NCBI RefSeq assembly: GCF_040784915.1
Contig: NZ_CP160797.1
Location: forward strand, 2,408,137-2,472,136
DNA from: Bacillus vallismortis
GTDB taxonomy: Bacteria > Bacillota > Bacilli > Bacillales > Bacillaceae
Direction of reading: 5' to 3'
Length of the DNA: 64,000 nt
Under the pieces are notes generated by a model. It had not been told where the DNA came from. It saw nothing but the letters and a program-made list of their open reading frames with translations, and ran no database searches. Shown piece by piece: positions 41,865 through 52,652 of this stretch. Within the stretch, counting starts at the first letter, position 1. Every line of letters starts with the position of its first letter. The position numbers were made by a program, and so were the translations under genes.

Positions 41865-42437
41865 TTAATGGATATGAGCGCTTCGCTGCTGTTCAATCCA
41901 TGGCTTCAACTTGATGAAAATAAGTGAGAAAACAATCGTAATCACAATGCCTTTTATGATGTTAAACGGCAGAATACCAGCGACGACGGCTGTTTTCAGC
42001 GCGCTGTCGGATAATGCCGGCGAATGTAAAAACCACGTGTAAGCCGGAAGAATCAGTACATAATTTAAAATACTCATCAAAACGGTCATCGCTGCAGTTC
42101 CCAGAAGCAGACTGACAGCCATCCCCTTTGCTGAGCTCAGCTTTTTAAATAAGAAAGCAGTCGGCAAGATAAAGAGTGTTCCTGCGATAAAATTCGCAGT
42201 CTGCCCGACAGGAACTCCGGCCATGCTTCCCTGAATAATATATTGAAGAACGTTTTTTATCGCTTCGACGGCAATTCCCGCCAAAGGACCGTAAATCAGA
42301 ATGGCAATAATAGCGGGCACGTCGCTAAAATCAATTTTCAAATAATCCGGAAGCCCCGGAAACGGGAAATTTAACAGCATCAAAACAAATGCAATGCTGC
42401 TCAGCATACTGATCACAACTAATTTTTTCACTTTCAC
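41865..42437 (-). CDS. fmnP (ribU): riboflavin transporter, ECF substrate-binding subunit
   Basis: S component of an ECF-type vitamin transporter; it binds riboflavin in the membrane and uses the shared EcfA/A'/T module encoded elsewhere. It has 190 residues with about six helices and conserved FPGLPDYLKIDFSDVPA and GPLAGIAVEAIKNVLQ. I chose the GTG at 42437, behind GGAGAG. An FMN riboswitch lies upstream. Confidence 0.94.
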   Translation of the reverse strand: MKVKKLVVISMLSSIAFVLMLLNFPFPGLPDYLKIDFSDVPAIIAILIYGPLAGIAVEAIKNVLQYIIQGSMAGVPVGQTANFIAGTLFILPTAFLFKKLSSAKGMAVSLLLGTAAMTVLMSILNYVLILPAYTWFLHSPALSDSALKTAVVAGILPFNIIKGIVITIVFSLIFIKLKPWIEQQRSAHIH

Positions 42438-42496
42438 TTCACTCTCTCCTTTTCGATCACATCTTACTCGAAAACGGAAAGGTTCTTTTCCAGCCA

Positions 42497-42531
42497 ATAA
42501 AAAAACCGCTTCATCTAAAAAGCGGGGTTTC
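42497..42531 (-). terminator. FMN-riboswitch terminator before fmnP
   Basis: AACCCCGCTT / AAGCGGTT stem followed by TTTTTTT; positioned between the aptamer and the fmnP start. Confidence 0.87.
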
Positions 42532-42591
42532 GAAAATTAGGCTAGGCAAAGAAACGTTTGAGAAATAAATTTCAAAACGCTTATGAACCTC

Positions 42592-42720
42592 CATCTTCTC
42601 CCATCCAGACTGTACTGTCGGCTCCGGAATCTCACCGAATCCTGCTGTAAAAAACAGCTCGCGGGCTTAGAGCCATCGGCTCATCACCGCCGGTAGGGAA
42701 TTTCACCCTGCCCCGAAGAT
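42592..42720 (-). promoter_or_regulatory. FMN riboswitch (RFN element) of fmnP
   Basis: The minus strand shows the hallmark RFN segments in order: CGGGGCAGGGTGAAATTCCC, CCGGCGGTGAT, AGCCCGCGAGC, GATTCGGTGAGATTCCG and CCGACAGT...GGGAGAAG. FMN binding should favour the downstream terminator and reduce riboflavin import. Confidence 0.95.
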
Positions 42721-42741
42721 TGATCATATGAATTTAGTTCC

Positions 42742-42770
42742 ATTATAAACGATAACTTGTTGCCTGTATA
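42742..42770 (-). promoter_or_regulatory. fmnP promoter
   Basis: TATAAT (42747-42742), 17 bases from TATACA (42770-42765), just upstream of the aptamer. Confidence 0.65.
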
Positions 42771-42861
42771 GAGAATTGCTTCAAATTATAAATAATACCC
42801 AAAAGCTGTGAAAACATTGATTTTCAAGCTTTCCTTTTACCCTTTACTGCGTCAATACACG

Positions 42862-42890
42862 TTGACACTCTATTGAGAATATGTTAAATT
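42862..42890 (+). promoter_or_regulatory. serA sigma-A promoter
   Basis: TTGACA (42862-42867), 17 bases, TAAATT (42885-42890). A short leader of about 35 nt precedes the GGAGG site and ATG. Confidence 0.82.
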
Positions 42891-42930
42891 ATCAGATATT
42901 TAGTTTGTCAATTTAGGAGGAAATCTAACG

Positions 42931-44508
42931 ATGTTTCGAGTATTGGTCTCAGACAAAATGAGCAACGACGGCTTACAGCCACTTATTGAATCAGACTTTA
43001 TTGAAATCGTTCAAAAAAACGCAGCAGAAGCAGAGGATGAATTACATACTTTCGATGCTCTTTTGGTGCGAAGCGCAACAAAAGTAACAGAAGACCTTTT
43101 CAACAAAATGACTTCTTTAAAAATTGTCGGAAGAGCCGGTGTCGGTGTAGATAATATCGATATTGACGAGGCGACTAAACACGGCGTCATCGTAATTAAC
43201 GCTCCAAACGGCAACACCATTTCGACAGCTGAGCATACATTTGCGATGATCTCTTCTTTAATGAGACACATTCCTCAGGCTAATATCTCCGTGAAATCCA
43301 GAGAGTGGAACCGCACGGCTTATGTCGGTTCAGAGCTTTACGGGAAAACGCTTGGGATTGTTGGATTAGGCCGCATTGGAAGCGAAATCGCACAGCGTGC
43401 GAGAGCGTTCGGTATGACCGTTCACGTTTTTGATCCTTTCTTAACTGAAGATAGAGCGAAAAAAATCGGTGTAAACAGCCGTACATTTGAAGAAGTTCTT
43501 GAAAGCGCAGATATTATTACTGTTCACACACCTTTAACAAAAGAAACAAAAGGCTTGTTGAATAAAGAAACGATTGCAAAAATGAAAAAAGGTGTTCGCT
43601 TAATTAACTGCGCACGAGGCGGTATTATCGATGAAGCTGCACTTCTCGAAGCTTTGGAAAGCGGGCATGTTGCCGGAGCGGCGCTTGACGTTTTTGAAGT
43701 TGAACCGCCTGTTGACAATAAACTCGTTGATCATCCATTAGTCATTGCAACTCCTCACTTGGGAGCATCGACTAAAGAAGCACAGCTGAATGTCGCGGCT
43801 CAAGTCTCAGAAGAAGTTCTGCAGTTCGCAAAAGGTCTTCCTGTCATGTCAGCTATCAACCTGCCAGCCATGACAAAAGATGAATTCGCTAAGATTAAGC
43901 CTTACCATCAAATCGCAGGAAAAATTGGCAGCCTAGTATCCCAATGCATGAAAGAGCCGGTACAGGATGTTGCCATTCAGTATGAAGGCACAATTGCTAA
44001 ACTTGAAACATCGTTCATTACAAAAAGCCTTCTGTCAGGCTTTTTAAAACCGCGCGTTGACTCAACTGTTAACGAAGTCAATGCCGGCGGTGTCGCAAAA
44101 GAACGCGGCATCAGCTTCAGTGAAAAAATTTCCTCTTCTGAATCTGGATACGATAACTGCATCAGCGTAAAAGTAACGGGAGACCGCAGCACCTTTACTG
44201 TGACGGCTACGTATATCCCTCATTTCGGAGAACGTATTGTCGAGATCAACGGCTTTAATATCGATTTTTATCCGACAGGTCACTTGGTATATATCCAGCA
44301 TCAGGATACAACAGGTGTCATCGGCCGAGTAGGACGTATTCTCGGAGATAACGATATTAACATTGCAACCATGCAGGTTGGCCGTAAAGAAAAAGGCGGA
44401 GAAGCCATCATGATGCTTTCCTTTGACAGACATTTGGAAGATAAAATCGTGAAGGAACTAACAGAAGTTCCCGATATTGTATCTGTTAAGCTCATTGATC
44501 TTCCATAA
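42931..44508 (+). CDS. serA: D-3-phosphoglycerate dehydrogenase
   Basis: First step of serine synthesis. It has 525 residues: D-isomer hydroxyacid dehydrogenase domains with NAD loop GLGRIGSEIAQR near 148, catalytic CARGGIIDE and PHLGAST segments, an intervening domain (about 320-445) and a C-terminal ACT domain (HQDTTGVIGRVGRILGDNDINIATM). This is the long type subject to serine feedback. Monocistronic. Confidence 0.97.
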   Translation: MFRVLVSDKMSNDGLQPLIESDFIEIVQKNAAEAEDELHTFDALLVRSATKVTEDLFNKMTSLKIVGRAGVGVDNIDIDEATKHGVIVINAPNGNTISTAEHTFAMISSLMRHIPQANISVKSREWNRTAYVGSELYGKTLGIVGLGRIGSEIAQRARAFGMTVHVFDPFLTEDRAKKIGVNSRTFEEVLESADIITVHTPLTKETKGLLNKETIAKMKKGVRLINCARGGIIDEAALLEALESGHVAGAALDVFEVEPPVDNKLVDHPLVIATPHLGASTKEAQLNVAAQVSEEVLQFAKGLPVMSAINLPAMTKDEFAKIKPYHQIAGKIGSLVSQCMKEPVQDVAIQYEGTIAKLETSFITKSLLSGFLKPRVDSTVNEVNAGGVAKERGISFSEKISSSESGYDNCISVKVTGDRSTFTVTATYIPHFGERIVEINGFNIDFYPTGHLVYIQHQDTTGVIGRVGRILGDNDINIATMQVGRKEKGGEAIMMLSFDRHLEDKIVKELTEVPDIVSVKLIDLP

Positions 44509-44509
44509 A

Positions 44510-44546
44510 TCAAAAAAACTCAAGCTATATAGCTTGAGTTTTTTAT
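44510..44546. terminator. bidirectional terminator for serA and aroC
   Basis: AAAAAACTCAAGCTATATAGCTTGAGTTTTTT is an almost fully palindromic stem between the convergent genes. Confidence 0.9.
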
Positions 44547-44550
44547 TGTT

Positions 44551-45318
44551 TTATTTTCGTATGTTTTTGTGCAAAATGTCTAAGACACTCCTCAGCTCAG
44601 AAACAGGTATTTGACCAGGTGCCGAGGCCTCTTCTCCGGCGCCAAAAGTACAAGCTGATCCAAAAACCTCGCCGCTCAGTCTGCTGATCAGTCCTGTTGC
44701 AGCCATGGACATTGTAATGATTGGACGGTTTGCATATTTTGTTTTCATTGTATACGTTGCATCAAGCAGCGTTAAGAGATCTCCTGTATCATTCGGCATG
44801 ACAGCCATTTTTGGAATATGCGCCCCTAAATCCTGCATTTTTCGAAGTCTCGAAAGAATTTCATCTTTCGCAGGCGTTTTCTCAAAATCATGATTTGACA
44901 TCACCACATAGACATTATGTTCTTCTGCCAGCGATACTAACGCTTTCACATTTGCATCTCCTGAAAATAATTCAATGTCAATAAGATCGATGTCTTTTGT
45001 CTGGACTGCCGCTTCCAGCAAGGCAATATATGAGCTTTCATCCATTTCCATACTGCCGCCTTCTTTATGGGTTCTGAAGGTAAATAGAAACAGCTTGTCA
45101 GCTACAGACTCCCGAAGCTTAGAAATCATCTGTGTGACAGCTTCTTTGTCGTTTGCTTTTTCAAATAGGTCGACTCGCCACTCCACAATGTCCGGATCCA
45201 GTAATTTTACAGCTTCTGCTTCGTTCAAAATTTGTTTTTCCGTTTTTCCCATCAACGGAATGATGATTTTCGGCATCCCTTCTCCGATGGAAACTCCTTT
45301 GATTGTTAACACGTTCAC
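44551..45318 (-). CDS. aroC (aroD): 3-dehydroquinate dehydratase, type I
   Basis: Third shikimate step via a Schiff base. TIM barrel of 255 residues with SNHDFEKT (catalytic His) near 143 and PKMAVMP with the Schiff-base Lys near 168; the GQIPVSELR ending is typical. It starts at GTG 45318, with AAAGGAT upstream. B. subtilis calls it aroC. It is apart from the supraoperon. Confidence 0.95.
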   Translation of the reverse strand: MNVLTIKGVSIGEGMPKIIIPLMGKTEKQILNEAEAVKLLDPDIVEWRVDLFEKANDKEAVTQMISKLRESVADKLFLFTFRTHKEGGSMEMDESSYIALLEAAVQTKDIDLIDIELFSGDANVKALVSLAEEHNVYVVMSNHDFEKTPAKDEILSRLRKMQDLGAHIPKMAVMPNDTGDLLTLLDATYTMKTKYANRPIITMSMAATGLISRLSGEVFGSACTFGAGEEASAPGQIPVSELRSVLDILHKNIRK

Positions 45319-45400
45319 TCATCTCAAATCCTTTCAATCGTTACCTTGTTTTATTATACACGCACAACTATTTTTTGAAAATTTCTATTATATGAAAGGC

Positions 45401-45433
45401 AACTAAAAAAGACCCTGAGGGCCACTTTTAGTT
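45401..45433 (-). terminator. sigX-rsiX terminator
   Basis: AACTAAAAG...GGCCC / GGGTC...TTTTTTAGTT stem with a TCA loop; overlaps the rsiX stop codon. Confidence 0.75.
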
Positions 45434-46534
45434 TAAAGAGATGGGGTTTGGAGCAGCAGGTACCGGAATAGCACCTGATACGTCATACCTGCCGATTTTT
45501 TTTGTTCTGGTTTCCGTAAAGGTCACCTTTGTAAAACCAAATTCCTTTGCTGTTAAAAGAAGTCCTTCAAGCATTAAGATACCAGCAATAGAATCGTCAA
45601 CTTTTGAGTCTTTTGAGAAGTGGATATATAAGTGTTTCTTTTTCTTCGTTACAGATTTGACAGCTCCCGCTTGAAAAAGAGGTGTTGTATCTTGTTGGTT
45701 GCTCGATTCCATTTCCTTAATCGCTTCTTTTACCGTATCAAATGTTTTTTCTGATGGTACGAGAAAGTCTTGTCCTTGTTTATTTCGGTACAAGTAGTAG
45801 GCTCTTTTCGACTGTTTGGGAATCGAAATTTCCGTAAAAGTGCCATATGAGCCAATACGGATGCCACCATCGTTTTGATCCGATAAAAATTTGATTTTTT
45901 CATAAGGACTCCATTTTAAAGATTCTTTCAGCAATTTTTTTAACAGTGTATCATCTTTTACAGAAAAATCCTGAACCGGCTGATGGACTCGTATACTTAA
46001 TTCCTTCTGGTTTGGTTTTTCCTTTACCTCTATTTCATCTATGAAGGATGGGATCGTAATGGCATGATCCAAAATACCCAGTTCACTACTTTCAAACAAC
46101 ATCTCCTGTATCGTTTGGTCTTCGTTTGTTTTTTTGATGCTAAGAGGTATAATAGCGGATGTTTCGGCATCAGCAATCGCTACAGTGATGTAATTGTTCT
46201 GTTCCTTTTCAGAAACAACATACGATGTCTGATCCAGGGATGATGCAGCCTTTGGGCTGTCTGCTGTCTCAGTTTTCGTCACAGCGTTCTCTTGGGACGC
46301 TTCTTTTTGTTGAGGTTGTGCCTGATCAAAAAATTGAGGAGAAATAATGAAGGCGATATAAACCGCAATTGCAGTGGCACACGCGGGGCCAATCCACCTA
46401 ACAGCTGGCTTTTTTTTGATTTTTGCCATCGTCAGCCGCTTGTAAATATCTTGGGGCGAACGATGGTCTTTAACTGCCGGAAGTTGACTTAACAACTCCT
46501 TTATCTGCTCTTCGTTCCAATCTGACTTCATCAT
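45428..46534 (-). CDS. rsiX: anti-sigma factor RsiX
   Basis: Membrane-bound inhibitor of sigma-X; 368 residues. The cytoplasmic N-terminus (about 1-45) should bind SigX; one membrane helix follows (CATAIAVYIAFIIS, about 52-66) and an extracytoplasmic domain with a GerMN-like region. It overlaps sigX by 65 bases. Two ATGs in tandem at the start; the first is used here. Confidence 0.94.
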   Translation of the reverse strand: MMKSDWNEEQIKELLSQLPAVKDHRSPQDIYKRLTMAKIKKKPAVRWIGPACATAIAVYIAFIISPQFFDQAQPQQKEASQENAVTKTETADSPKAASSLDQTSYVVSEKEQNNYITVAIADAETSAIIPLSIKKTNEDQTIQEMLFESSELGILDHAITIPSFIDEIEVKEKPNQKELSIRVHQPVQDFSVKDDTLLKKLLKESLKWSPYEKIKFLSDQNDGGIRIGSYGTFTEISIPKQSKRAYYLYRNKQGQDFLVPSEKTFDTVKEAIKEMESSNQQDTTPLFQAGAVKSVTKKKKHLYIHFSKDSKVDDSIAGILMLEGLLLTAKEFGFTKVTFTETRTKKIGRYDVSGAIPVPAAPNPISLN

Positions 46535-47054
46535 CCATTAGCTCCTCCCTCAAAAGCTCCATATGTTTCCGAAGTACTTTGAGCCCTCTGTGTTGGGTCG
46601 TTTTGACTTTGCTTTCCGAGAAGCGCAGAGCATTGGCTGTTTCCTGTATTGAATATCCCTGAATAAACCGCAAGATAATCACAGCTCTTTGATCGATCGT
46701 ACATTGATCAAGCGCAGCATAAATTTCCCGGACATTTTCATTTTGAACCGCAAGTTCATCCGGAAGCAATTGCTGATCTCTGACATCCTGTGTATCCCAA
46801 TCAAATGTGCCGAGTATACGCTGTCTGATCGTCTGCTGTTTACGGAACCAGTCTATCGCAACATGGCGCGCGACAGACAAAAGCCATGTTTTTTCACTGC
46901 TTCTTCCTTCAAACGTATGATAAGAATGTAATACCCGGATATAAACCTCCTGAAGAAGATCTTCAGCCTGGTTTTTATCCTTTACCATATAAAATAAAAA
47001 CTGGTATAAATCTTGATGATAAGTATCATATAACAATTGAAAGGTTTCTTCCAT
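46470..47054 (-). CDS. sigX: ECF sigma factor SigX
   Basis: RNA polymerase sigma factor controlling cell-envelope modification (for example D-alanylation and phosphatidylethanolamine genes). It has 194 residues with region 2 (DLYQFLFYMVKDKNQAEDLLQEVYIRV) and region 4 (RFIQGYSIQETANALRFSESKVKTTQHRGL). It is followed by its anti-sigma gene, and its promoter matches its own consensus. Confidence 0.96.
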   Translation of the reverse strand: MEETFQLLYDTYHQDLYQFLFYMVKDKNQAEDLLQEVYIRVLHSYHTFEGRSSEKTWLLSVARHVAIDWFRKQQTIRQRILGTFDWDTQDVRDQQLLPDELAVQNENVREIYAALDQCTIDQRAVIILRFIQGYSIQETANALRFSESKVKTTQHRGLKVLRKHMELLREELMDDEVRLERRADKGVVKSTSGS

Positions 47055-47079
47055 TTGAAACCCCTCCGTTCACTTTTTT

Positions 47080-47106
47080 GTCGTATTAATAGCTTGAAAA
47101 GTTACA
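47080..47106 (-). promoter_or_regulatory. autoregulated sigma-X promoter
   Basis: TGTAAC (47106-47101), 17 bases, CGAC (47083-47080): an exact match to the sigma-X consensus, 26 bases before sigX. Confidence 0.88.
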
Positions 47107-47186
47107 TTACAACTATATTACGAGAAACTGGAATTTGGAAGGGAATTTATATTAACATATCCTTAAATTTTATTAATATTGGCTTT

Positions 47187-47219
47187 TAAAAAAACACCCG
47201 CTAAGATCAGCGGGTGTTT
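47187..47219 (-). terminator. res operon terminator
   Basis: AAACACCCGCT / AGCGGGTGTTT stem with a run of T on the minus strand, 40 bases after resE. Confidence 0.9.
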
Positions 47220-47258
47220 CTTATGGAACAAGATTCTTCGGCAAATTCAGACTCGATT

Positions 47259-49028
47259 TTATGGTTTTGTCGGAATATAAAATGTAAATGTCGTTCCTTT
47301 ATCCATTCGGCTGTGCACCGTAATTGACCCGTTGTGGGCCTCCACGATATTTTTAACAATAGCCAGCCCAAGTCCGGTTCCTGCTCTGCCTCTAGTCCTC
47401 GCTTTATCTGCCTTATAGAACCGCTCAAAGATAAAAGGGAGATCTTCTTCCGGTATACCGGATCCAGAGTCTTTGATATCGATTTTCAATCCATCCTTCA
47501 CAGAATGGACTTCAATAGAAACACTGCCGCCGGATGAAGTATGCCGCAGCGCGTTATCGACCAAATTGGTAAATACCTGCTCCATCTTGTCTTCATCAAA
47601 CATAAATTCCTCTTCTATGAGAGAAACGTCTTGATGTAAAGCGATATTTTTTTCTTTAGCAACGCCGGAAAATTTCCGGATGATCTTCTCTAAAAATTCA
47701 TTAACATTGATTTTTTCATAATGCAAGCCTGTATGGCCTGATTCCATTCGGGCTAAATCAAGCAGATCGTTGACTAAGCGGCCCATTCGCAGCGATTCAT
47801 CATAAATGATTTGAGCAATTTCTTTTCGGTCTTCTTCAGAGCTTGCAATGTCATCGACAATCGCTTCACTGTATCCCTGAAGCATGGAAATCGGTGTTCT
47901 CAACTCATGACTGACATTTGCGATAAAATCCTCACGCAGCTTATCAAGGCGTCGTTCTTCCGTCATATCGCGCAGCACGGCAACCGCTCCTCTGACGTGC
48001 GCTTCCGCATAAAGCGGCGACATCAAAAGCACCCATGATCTGCCTTGCAGCGTCATTTCTATCATTTGTTCTTTTTCGGTGCTGACAGCGTTTTGGAACA
48101 GCTCTTTTGCTTCAGGCGGAAGATTATCCCCTTCTTTAATATTCATGTTCTGCTCATAATACCAAGCTTGAAGAAAACGTTCAGCCGGCGGGTTTGTCAC
48201 AAGAATCGTACCGTCAATATTAATGGTAATGACCCCGTCAGCCATACTGCTCAAAATATTAGAAAGCTGCTCTTTTTCTTGATTGAGCGCATTAATATGA
48301 AAGTTAAGCTGCCGCCCCATTTGATTAAAAGCAGTTGCCAGTTCACCGATTTCATCCTGAGTTAAAATTGGGATTTTTGTATCAAACTTGCCCTTAGCCA
48401 AGTCCTGTGCGCCCTCTCTCATTTTTCGAAGCGGATACGTGACCCTGCTTGATAAGAAGAAAGCGAAAAACGTGGTCAGTACAATCGCAATCCCCGCGGC
48501 CAGAAAAATATAGCGGGTCGTGTGTTTTGTTGTATCTTTAACGGCAAGCAAAGACTGGGATAAAAAGACCATGCCTTTCTTTCCGTCTTTTTCATACGGG
48601 ACACCTACAATCAGACGCTCATTATCCGTGTCTGTATCGCTCAGCCCCGATCGTTTGCTTACTTTTTTATGATCTTGGAGAGCTTGATTTAAGTCATTGT
48701 CATGCTGTATTTGCTCAACCGTAATAGACGACAGGCGATTTTTATCATTCGGAGAATACCAATACTGGTTCTCATCTTGAATGATTGCAATGCTTGTTAA
48801 GTTATCAGCGAGCTCCCAAGTGATTGATCTTGCCAGCGCCTGGTCCTCGTGATTTTCTAAGATGACAGCAACTTTATTCGCAAGCTGTGTTAAATCATTC
48901 TCGGCTTCTTCCACATGGTAATTTTCAATAAACTCCAACAAAAGAACCGTTAAAATAAATAATACGATCAAAACGAGTGAAAGGATCGTAAACCACAGCT
49001 TGCCTACTACGCTTTTCCAAAATTTCAT
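47259..49028 (-). CDS. resE: sensor histidine kinase ResE
   Basis: Senses oxygen limitation and nitric oxide related signals and phosphorylates ResD. It has 589 residues: membrane helix near 10-30, extracytoplasmic domain, second helix near 170-190, HAMP (about 195-245), PAS (about 255-360), phospho-acceptor NVSHELRTP near 370 and an ATPase domain with [20 protein letters not shown] and [10 protein letters not shown]. The start overlaps resD by four bases. Confidence 0.97.
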   Translation of the reverse strand: MKFWKSVVGKLWFTILSLVLIVLFILTVLLLEFIENYHVEEAENDLTQLANKVAVILENHEDQALARSITWELADNLTSIAIIQDENQYWYSPNDKNRLSSITVEQIQHDNDLNQALQDHKKVSKRSGLSDTDTDNERLIVGVPYEKDGKKGMVFLSQSLLAVKDTTKHTTRYIFLAAGIAIVLTTFFAFFLSSRVTYPLRKMREGAQDLAKGKFDTKIPILTQDEIGELATAFNQMGRQLNFHINALNQEKEQLSNILSSMADGVITINIDGTILVTNPPAERFLQAWYYEQNMNIKEGDNLPPEAKELFQNAVSTEKEQMIEMTLQGRSWVLLMSPLYAEAHVRGAVAVLRDMTEERRLDKLREDFIANVSHELRTPISMLQGYSEAIVDDIASSEEDRKEIAQIIYDESLRMGRLVNDLLDLARMESGHTGLHYEKINVNEFLEKIIRKFSGVAKEKNIALHQDVSLIEEEFMFDEDKMEQVFTNLVDNALRHTSSGGSVSIEVHSVKDGLKIDIKDSGSGIPEEDLPFIFERFYKADKARTRGRAGTGLGLAIVKNIVEAHNGSITVHSRMDKGTTFTFYIPTKP

Positions 49029-49747
49029 TCAGCGCCTACCTCAAATTTATAGCCTACACCCCATACGGTGACAATTTTTTTCGCAGCTTCCGGGGATACC
49101 TTGTTCAGCTTCTCTCTCAGGCGTTTAACATGAGTGTCCACTGTCCGCAGATCACCAAAAAACTCATATTGCCACACTTCTTTGAGAAGCTTTTCCCGAT
49201 CATACACTTTGTCAGGAGTTTTCGCTAAGAAGTGTAGGAGCTCATACTCTTTCGGCGTTAGGCTTACTTCTGTTCCCTCAGCCGTTACGCGGTGGGCATC
49301 ATGGTCAATGGACAGATGTGAAAACACAAGCACATTTTTCGTCGGTGTATTGGCGTTGATATAAGAGGTTTGGGATGCTCTTCTCAAAAGGGCCTTTACC
49401 CGCAGCACGACTTCTCTCGGGCTGAACGGCTTGACAATATAATCATCTGTTCCCGCTTCAAACCCCTGCACCCGATTTGTTTCTTCTCCTTTTGCGGTCA
49501 GCATGATGATTGGTGTCGCTTTTTTTTCCCGAAGTTGCCGGCACACTTCAATTCCATCAGTCCCCGGCATCATCAGATCAAGCAAAATCAAGTCATAATT
49601 GGCTTCAAGTCCTTTGGCAATGGCTTCATCACCATTTTCCGCTTCGTCTATGACATAATTTTCACGTTCCAGATACATTCTTAAAAGGCGGCGAATTCTG
49701 GCTTCGTCATCAACTACTAATATTTTGGTTTCGTTCGTTTGGTCCAT
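49025..49747 (-). CDS. resD: response regulator ResD
   Basis: OmpR-type transcription factor of 240 residues activating genes for aerobic and anaerobic respiration. Receiver domain with phospho-Asp in [10 protein letters not shown] (about residue 57) and the Lys switch in [12 protein letters not shown]; winged-helix C-terminal domain with the typical [16 protein letters not shown]. It lies between resC and resE. Confidence 0.97.
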   Translation of the reverse strand: MDQTNETKILVVDDEARIRRLLRMYLERENYVIDEAENGDEAIAKGLEANYDLILLDLMMPGTDGIEVCRQLREKKATPIIMLTAKGEETNRVQGFEAGTDDYIVKPFSPREVVLRVKALLRRASQTSYINANTPTKNVLVFSHLSIDHDAHRVTAEGTEVSLTPKEYELLHFLAKTPDKVYDREKLLKEVWQYEFFGDLRTVDTHVKRLREKLNKVSPEAAKKIVTVWGVGYKFEVGAE

Positions 49748-49828
49748 CGTTTTCCCCCTGCTTTCCTTCTGTTACTTTCATTTTATCAAATCGTGAGAAA
49801 GTTTGAGAACTGTGTCGCTTTCTTAGGA

Positions 49829-51004
49829 CTAAGCATAAGAATGAAGTCCGGCAAGCACTAGATTTACGAATATTAAATTAAACATAATAATAGCAAAACC
49901 AATTACGGCCAGCCATGCTGACTTCTCACCGTGCCAGCCTCTTGACAGTCTTAAATGCAAATACGCGGCATAAAACAAAAAGGTGATCAGCGCCCATACT
50001 TCCTTCGGGTCCCAGCCCCAAAATCTGGTCCATGCGAGCTGAGCCCAAATCATTGCAAAGATCAGCGCGCCGAGCGTAAAGATCGGAAACCCGATTGATA
50101 CGGCCCTGTACCCAACCTCATCCACCAGATCAAGATTGACGTTTTTCACAAGCGGATGTAAAAGGGCACTGATTCTTTTTCTGATAATCAGACGAAGCGC
50201 GCCGTACAAAACCAGCCCTGCGCCAAATGACCAAATGACAGTGTTCACCTTTCTGCCTGAGAAAAGAGCAGGAAGCTCAACAAGCGGCTCCATTTTTTCC
50301 TCGGTCAAAAGCTCTCCCTGATGCGGGCCGACAAGCGCAGGCATTTCGTACACCATCACGCTTTTTTCCTTATTTTTATCCACCCAGTTGAACTCCGCCT
50401 CATAGCCTGCAAGACGAAATGCTGATGTGATCAAAATAAAAGCGACGGTTGTGACGAGGATAAACATAATCGCTTCAAGCCAGAAGGTTTTTTTGCTGCG
50501 TTTTGTCTGGTCTACATGCTTCAAAAGAAAGATGACACCTGCGACAAAGCTGATGGCAAGTATAGCTTGCCCAAGCGCGGCCGTTGTTACGTGAATATAC
50601 AGCCAATTGCTCTGCAGGGACGGAATTAATGGCGAGATATCCGTCGGAAACATGCTGGCGTATGCAATCAGCAATAAAGCGATTGACAGCGTAAACAAGC
50701 CTAATGAAGGCAATCTATAGATAAAATAAAGAATAATAAACGCTAAAACGAGCATCATGCCAAACGCGGTGGTGAATTCAAACATATTGCTGACAGGCGC
50801 ATGGCCGCTGGCAGCCCACCTTGTGCTGAAATATCCAAGGTGGCAAAGAAAACCGATAATAGAAAGAGTGATTCCAATGTTTGCCCATCGGTTTGGCTTG
50901 CCCTTTTGATCTTTATTTCCTCGTATGGCCCCGCCGAAAATCGGGACAGCGATTAAATACACAAGAAAGGCCGCATAAAGAAAATTTCCGCTCAGCTCTG
51001 CCAT
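49829..51004 (-). CDS. resC: cytochrome c biogenesis protein ResC (CcsA type)
   Basis: Integral membrane subunit of system II heme delivery; 391 residues with about eight helices. The heme-handling WWD-type motif is visible as [17 protein letters not shown] near 325, and conserved His residues flank it (HVTTAA near 140). Works with ResB, whose gene ends 37 bases upstream. Confidence 0.96.
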   Translation of the reverse strand: MAELSGNFLYAAFLVYLIAVPIFGGAIRGNKDQKGKPNRWANIGITLSIIGFLCHLGYFSTRWAASGHAPVSNMFEFTTAFGMMLVLAFIILYFIYRLPSLGLFTLSIALLLIAYASMFPTDISPLIPSLQSNWLYIHVTTAALGQAILAISFVAGVIFLLKHVDQTKRSKKTFWLEAIMFILVTTVAFILITSAFRLAGYEAEFNWVDKNKEKSVMVYEMPALVGPHQGELLTEEKMEPLVELPALFSGRKVNTVIWSFGAGLVLYGALRLIIRKRISALLHPLVKNVNLDLVDEVGYRAVSIGFPIFTLGALIFAMIWAQLAWTRFWGWDPKEVWALITFLFYAAYLHLRLSRGWHGEKSAWLAVIGFAIIMFNLIFVNLVLAGLHSYA

Positions 51005-51041
51005 GTCATCACTCCCTTTTCGCCTATTTCTGTGTTTTGAT

Positions 51042-52652
51042 TCATTCTTTTTGGTCCGCCGGTTCAGTCAGTCCGGAATCAGCCAATACAAATGCTAAAT
51101 CCTTCTTAAGGCCATACCAGTTTTTATTGGTATGCGCCGCCACCATAACTGCCCCGCCCTGTGAGCGCAGCCAGATTCTTCGGTGCTGCCAGTACATTCC
51201 TTGAATGACACCGATCATAAAAATAGCTCCGCCGACGGCAAGCACCCAAAGTGTCAGATCCTTTCTGACTGTAAGTCCGGTAATGCTTTTCGTTTCGACA
51301 TGGTCAAATTTCAGCTTGTATTTATTGCTGCCGGAGCCTTCGATTGTTTCTTGGATGGCGACAAAGCTCTTTTCACCCTTCGGTTTGTCCGGTGTTATGA
51401 CATTAAAGACAAAAGCCGGATTGTTAGGGATCTTTGTTTTCGTGCTCGGTTCCCCGTCCTGATTAAAATAGAAGTCTGGCAGGTAGCTGGCTATTTCAAT
51501 TTTGTAACCGTTGCCAAGATCATAAACCGAATCTGGATCCAAAAGGTTGATCTTCATGCTCCCAAAGGATTTTTTTGTTTTTTTGTCTATAAGCTGAAAC
51601 ACCATTTGATCAAGCTGATTCTCTTTATAATCCACCTGGTAAACGGAAAAAGAATCAAAACGCAGCGGCTGATTGACTCGGATATCCTCTTCTGATACTT
51701 TTTTCAGTTTTGGCTTCTCACCGTAAACAATTTTTCCTTCTCTCTTGTAGAGTACGGCATCTGTTTGAAAGTTCTTTGCCACTTTCCCGTCCCCGACTCT
51801 GTCAATGGCATCTGCGAATACCTTTTTTTCCGTTTTACTGTTATAGGTCTCTACGCTGAATTGATTGTTTTTTAAATAATATTTACCGTCTGTTCCCGGG
51901 ATTGCCGCGGTCTCGCCTTCTCTGACCCAAAGCGTCTCATCAACGTACATGCCAGGCACAAATCTCAGCATCGCACCAATCAGAAAGATAATCAATCCAA
52001 TGTGGTTGACATACGGGCCCCAGCGGGAAAAACGCCCTTTTTCGGCAAGGATGCTTCCCTCTTTTTCTCTGATTCTATAATGCTTTTTCTTTAAGAGAGC
52101 TACAACCTTTTCTTTTGCTTCCCCATCCAATCCAGTATCCGTTTCACTGAACAAGCGCTGCCTTCTTAAAAAAGCAGGACTCCTTTTGACACCTTGTTTC
52201 TTTAACGCCCTGTACAACGGAATGACCCGATCGAGGCTGCAAATCACGAGTGAAATGCCGATCGAGGCGATAAGCAGCAAATACCACCAAGAACCATATA
52301 AATGATGAAATCCGAGCAAATAATAAAGCTGACCAAATGTGCCGTACTGCTCTTTGTAATAAGTGTCAGCCTGTGCGCCCGGAGGCAAATAGGCTTCTTG
52401 GGGAAAAATGGTACCGAACGCTGATGCAGCAAGGGTTATCATGATAAGCCAGATTCCAACCTTAACCGAAGAAAAGAAATTCCAAATTTTATCAATAATT
52501 GTTTTGTTATAAGTTTGTGAACGCCTTGCGCTTCCGTCATATCTCATATCAGCAAGCGGAGGCTGAGTGACTTGGAGAGCTCTTCCGCACGATTCACATA
52601 GAACGGTTCCGACCGGGTTTACATGTCCGCATTCACATTTGACTTGCTTCAT
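51042..52652 (-). CDS. resB: cytochrome c biogenesis protein ResB
   Basis: Partner of ResC in system II; 536 residues. Membrane helices lie near 65-85, 125-145, 215-235 and close to the C-terminus around 480, with a large extracytoplasmic domain between the last two. The N-terminus carries a Cys4 ribbon (Cys6, Cys8, Cys19, Cys22). It overlaps resA by four bases. Confidence 0.96.
   Translation of the reverse strand: MKQVKCECGHVNPVGTVLCESCGRALQVTQPPLADMRYDGSARRSQTYNKTIIDKIWNFFSSVKVGIWLIMITLAASAFGTIFPQEAYLPPGAQADTYYKEQYGTFGQLYYLLGFHHLYGSWWYLLLIASIGISLVICSLDRVIPLYRALKKQGVKRSPAFLRRQRLFSETDTGLDGEAKEKVVALLKKKHYRIREKEGSILAEKGRFSRWGPYVNHIGLIIFLIGAMLRFVPGMYVDETLWVREGETAAIPGTDGKYYLKNNQFSVETYNSKTEKKVFADAIDRVGDGKVAKNFQTDAVLYKREGKIVYGEKPKLKKVSEEDIRVNQPLRFDSFSVYQVDYKENQLDQMVFQLIDKKTKKSFGSMKINLLDPDSVYDLGNGYKIEIASYLPDFYFNQDGEPSTKTKIPNNPAFVFNVITPDKPKGEKSFVAIQETIEGSGSNKYKLKFDHVETKSITGLTVRKDLTLWVLAVGGAIFMIGVIQGMYWQHRRIWLRSQGGAVMVAAHTNKNWYGLKKDLAFVLADSGLTEPADQKE

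Larger units (their letters stand above)
42438..42930. other. 493-base gap between fmnP and serA
   Basis: Occupied by the fmnP riboswitch with its terminator and promoter (minus strand) and the serA promoter (plus strand). About 90 bases between the two promoters show nothing further. Confidence 0.8.

Noticed and set aside
51183..51695. 170-codon plus-strand frame inside resB
   Set aside because: Shadow of resB on the opposite strand; no ribosome site and an unconvincing protein.
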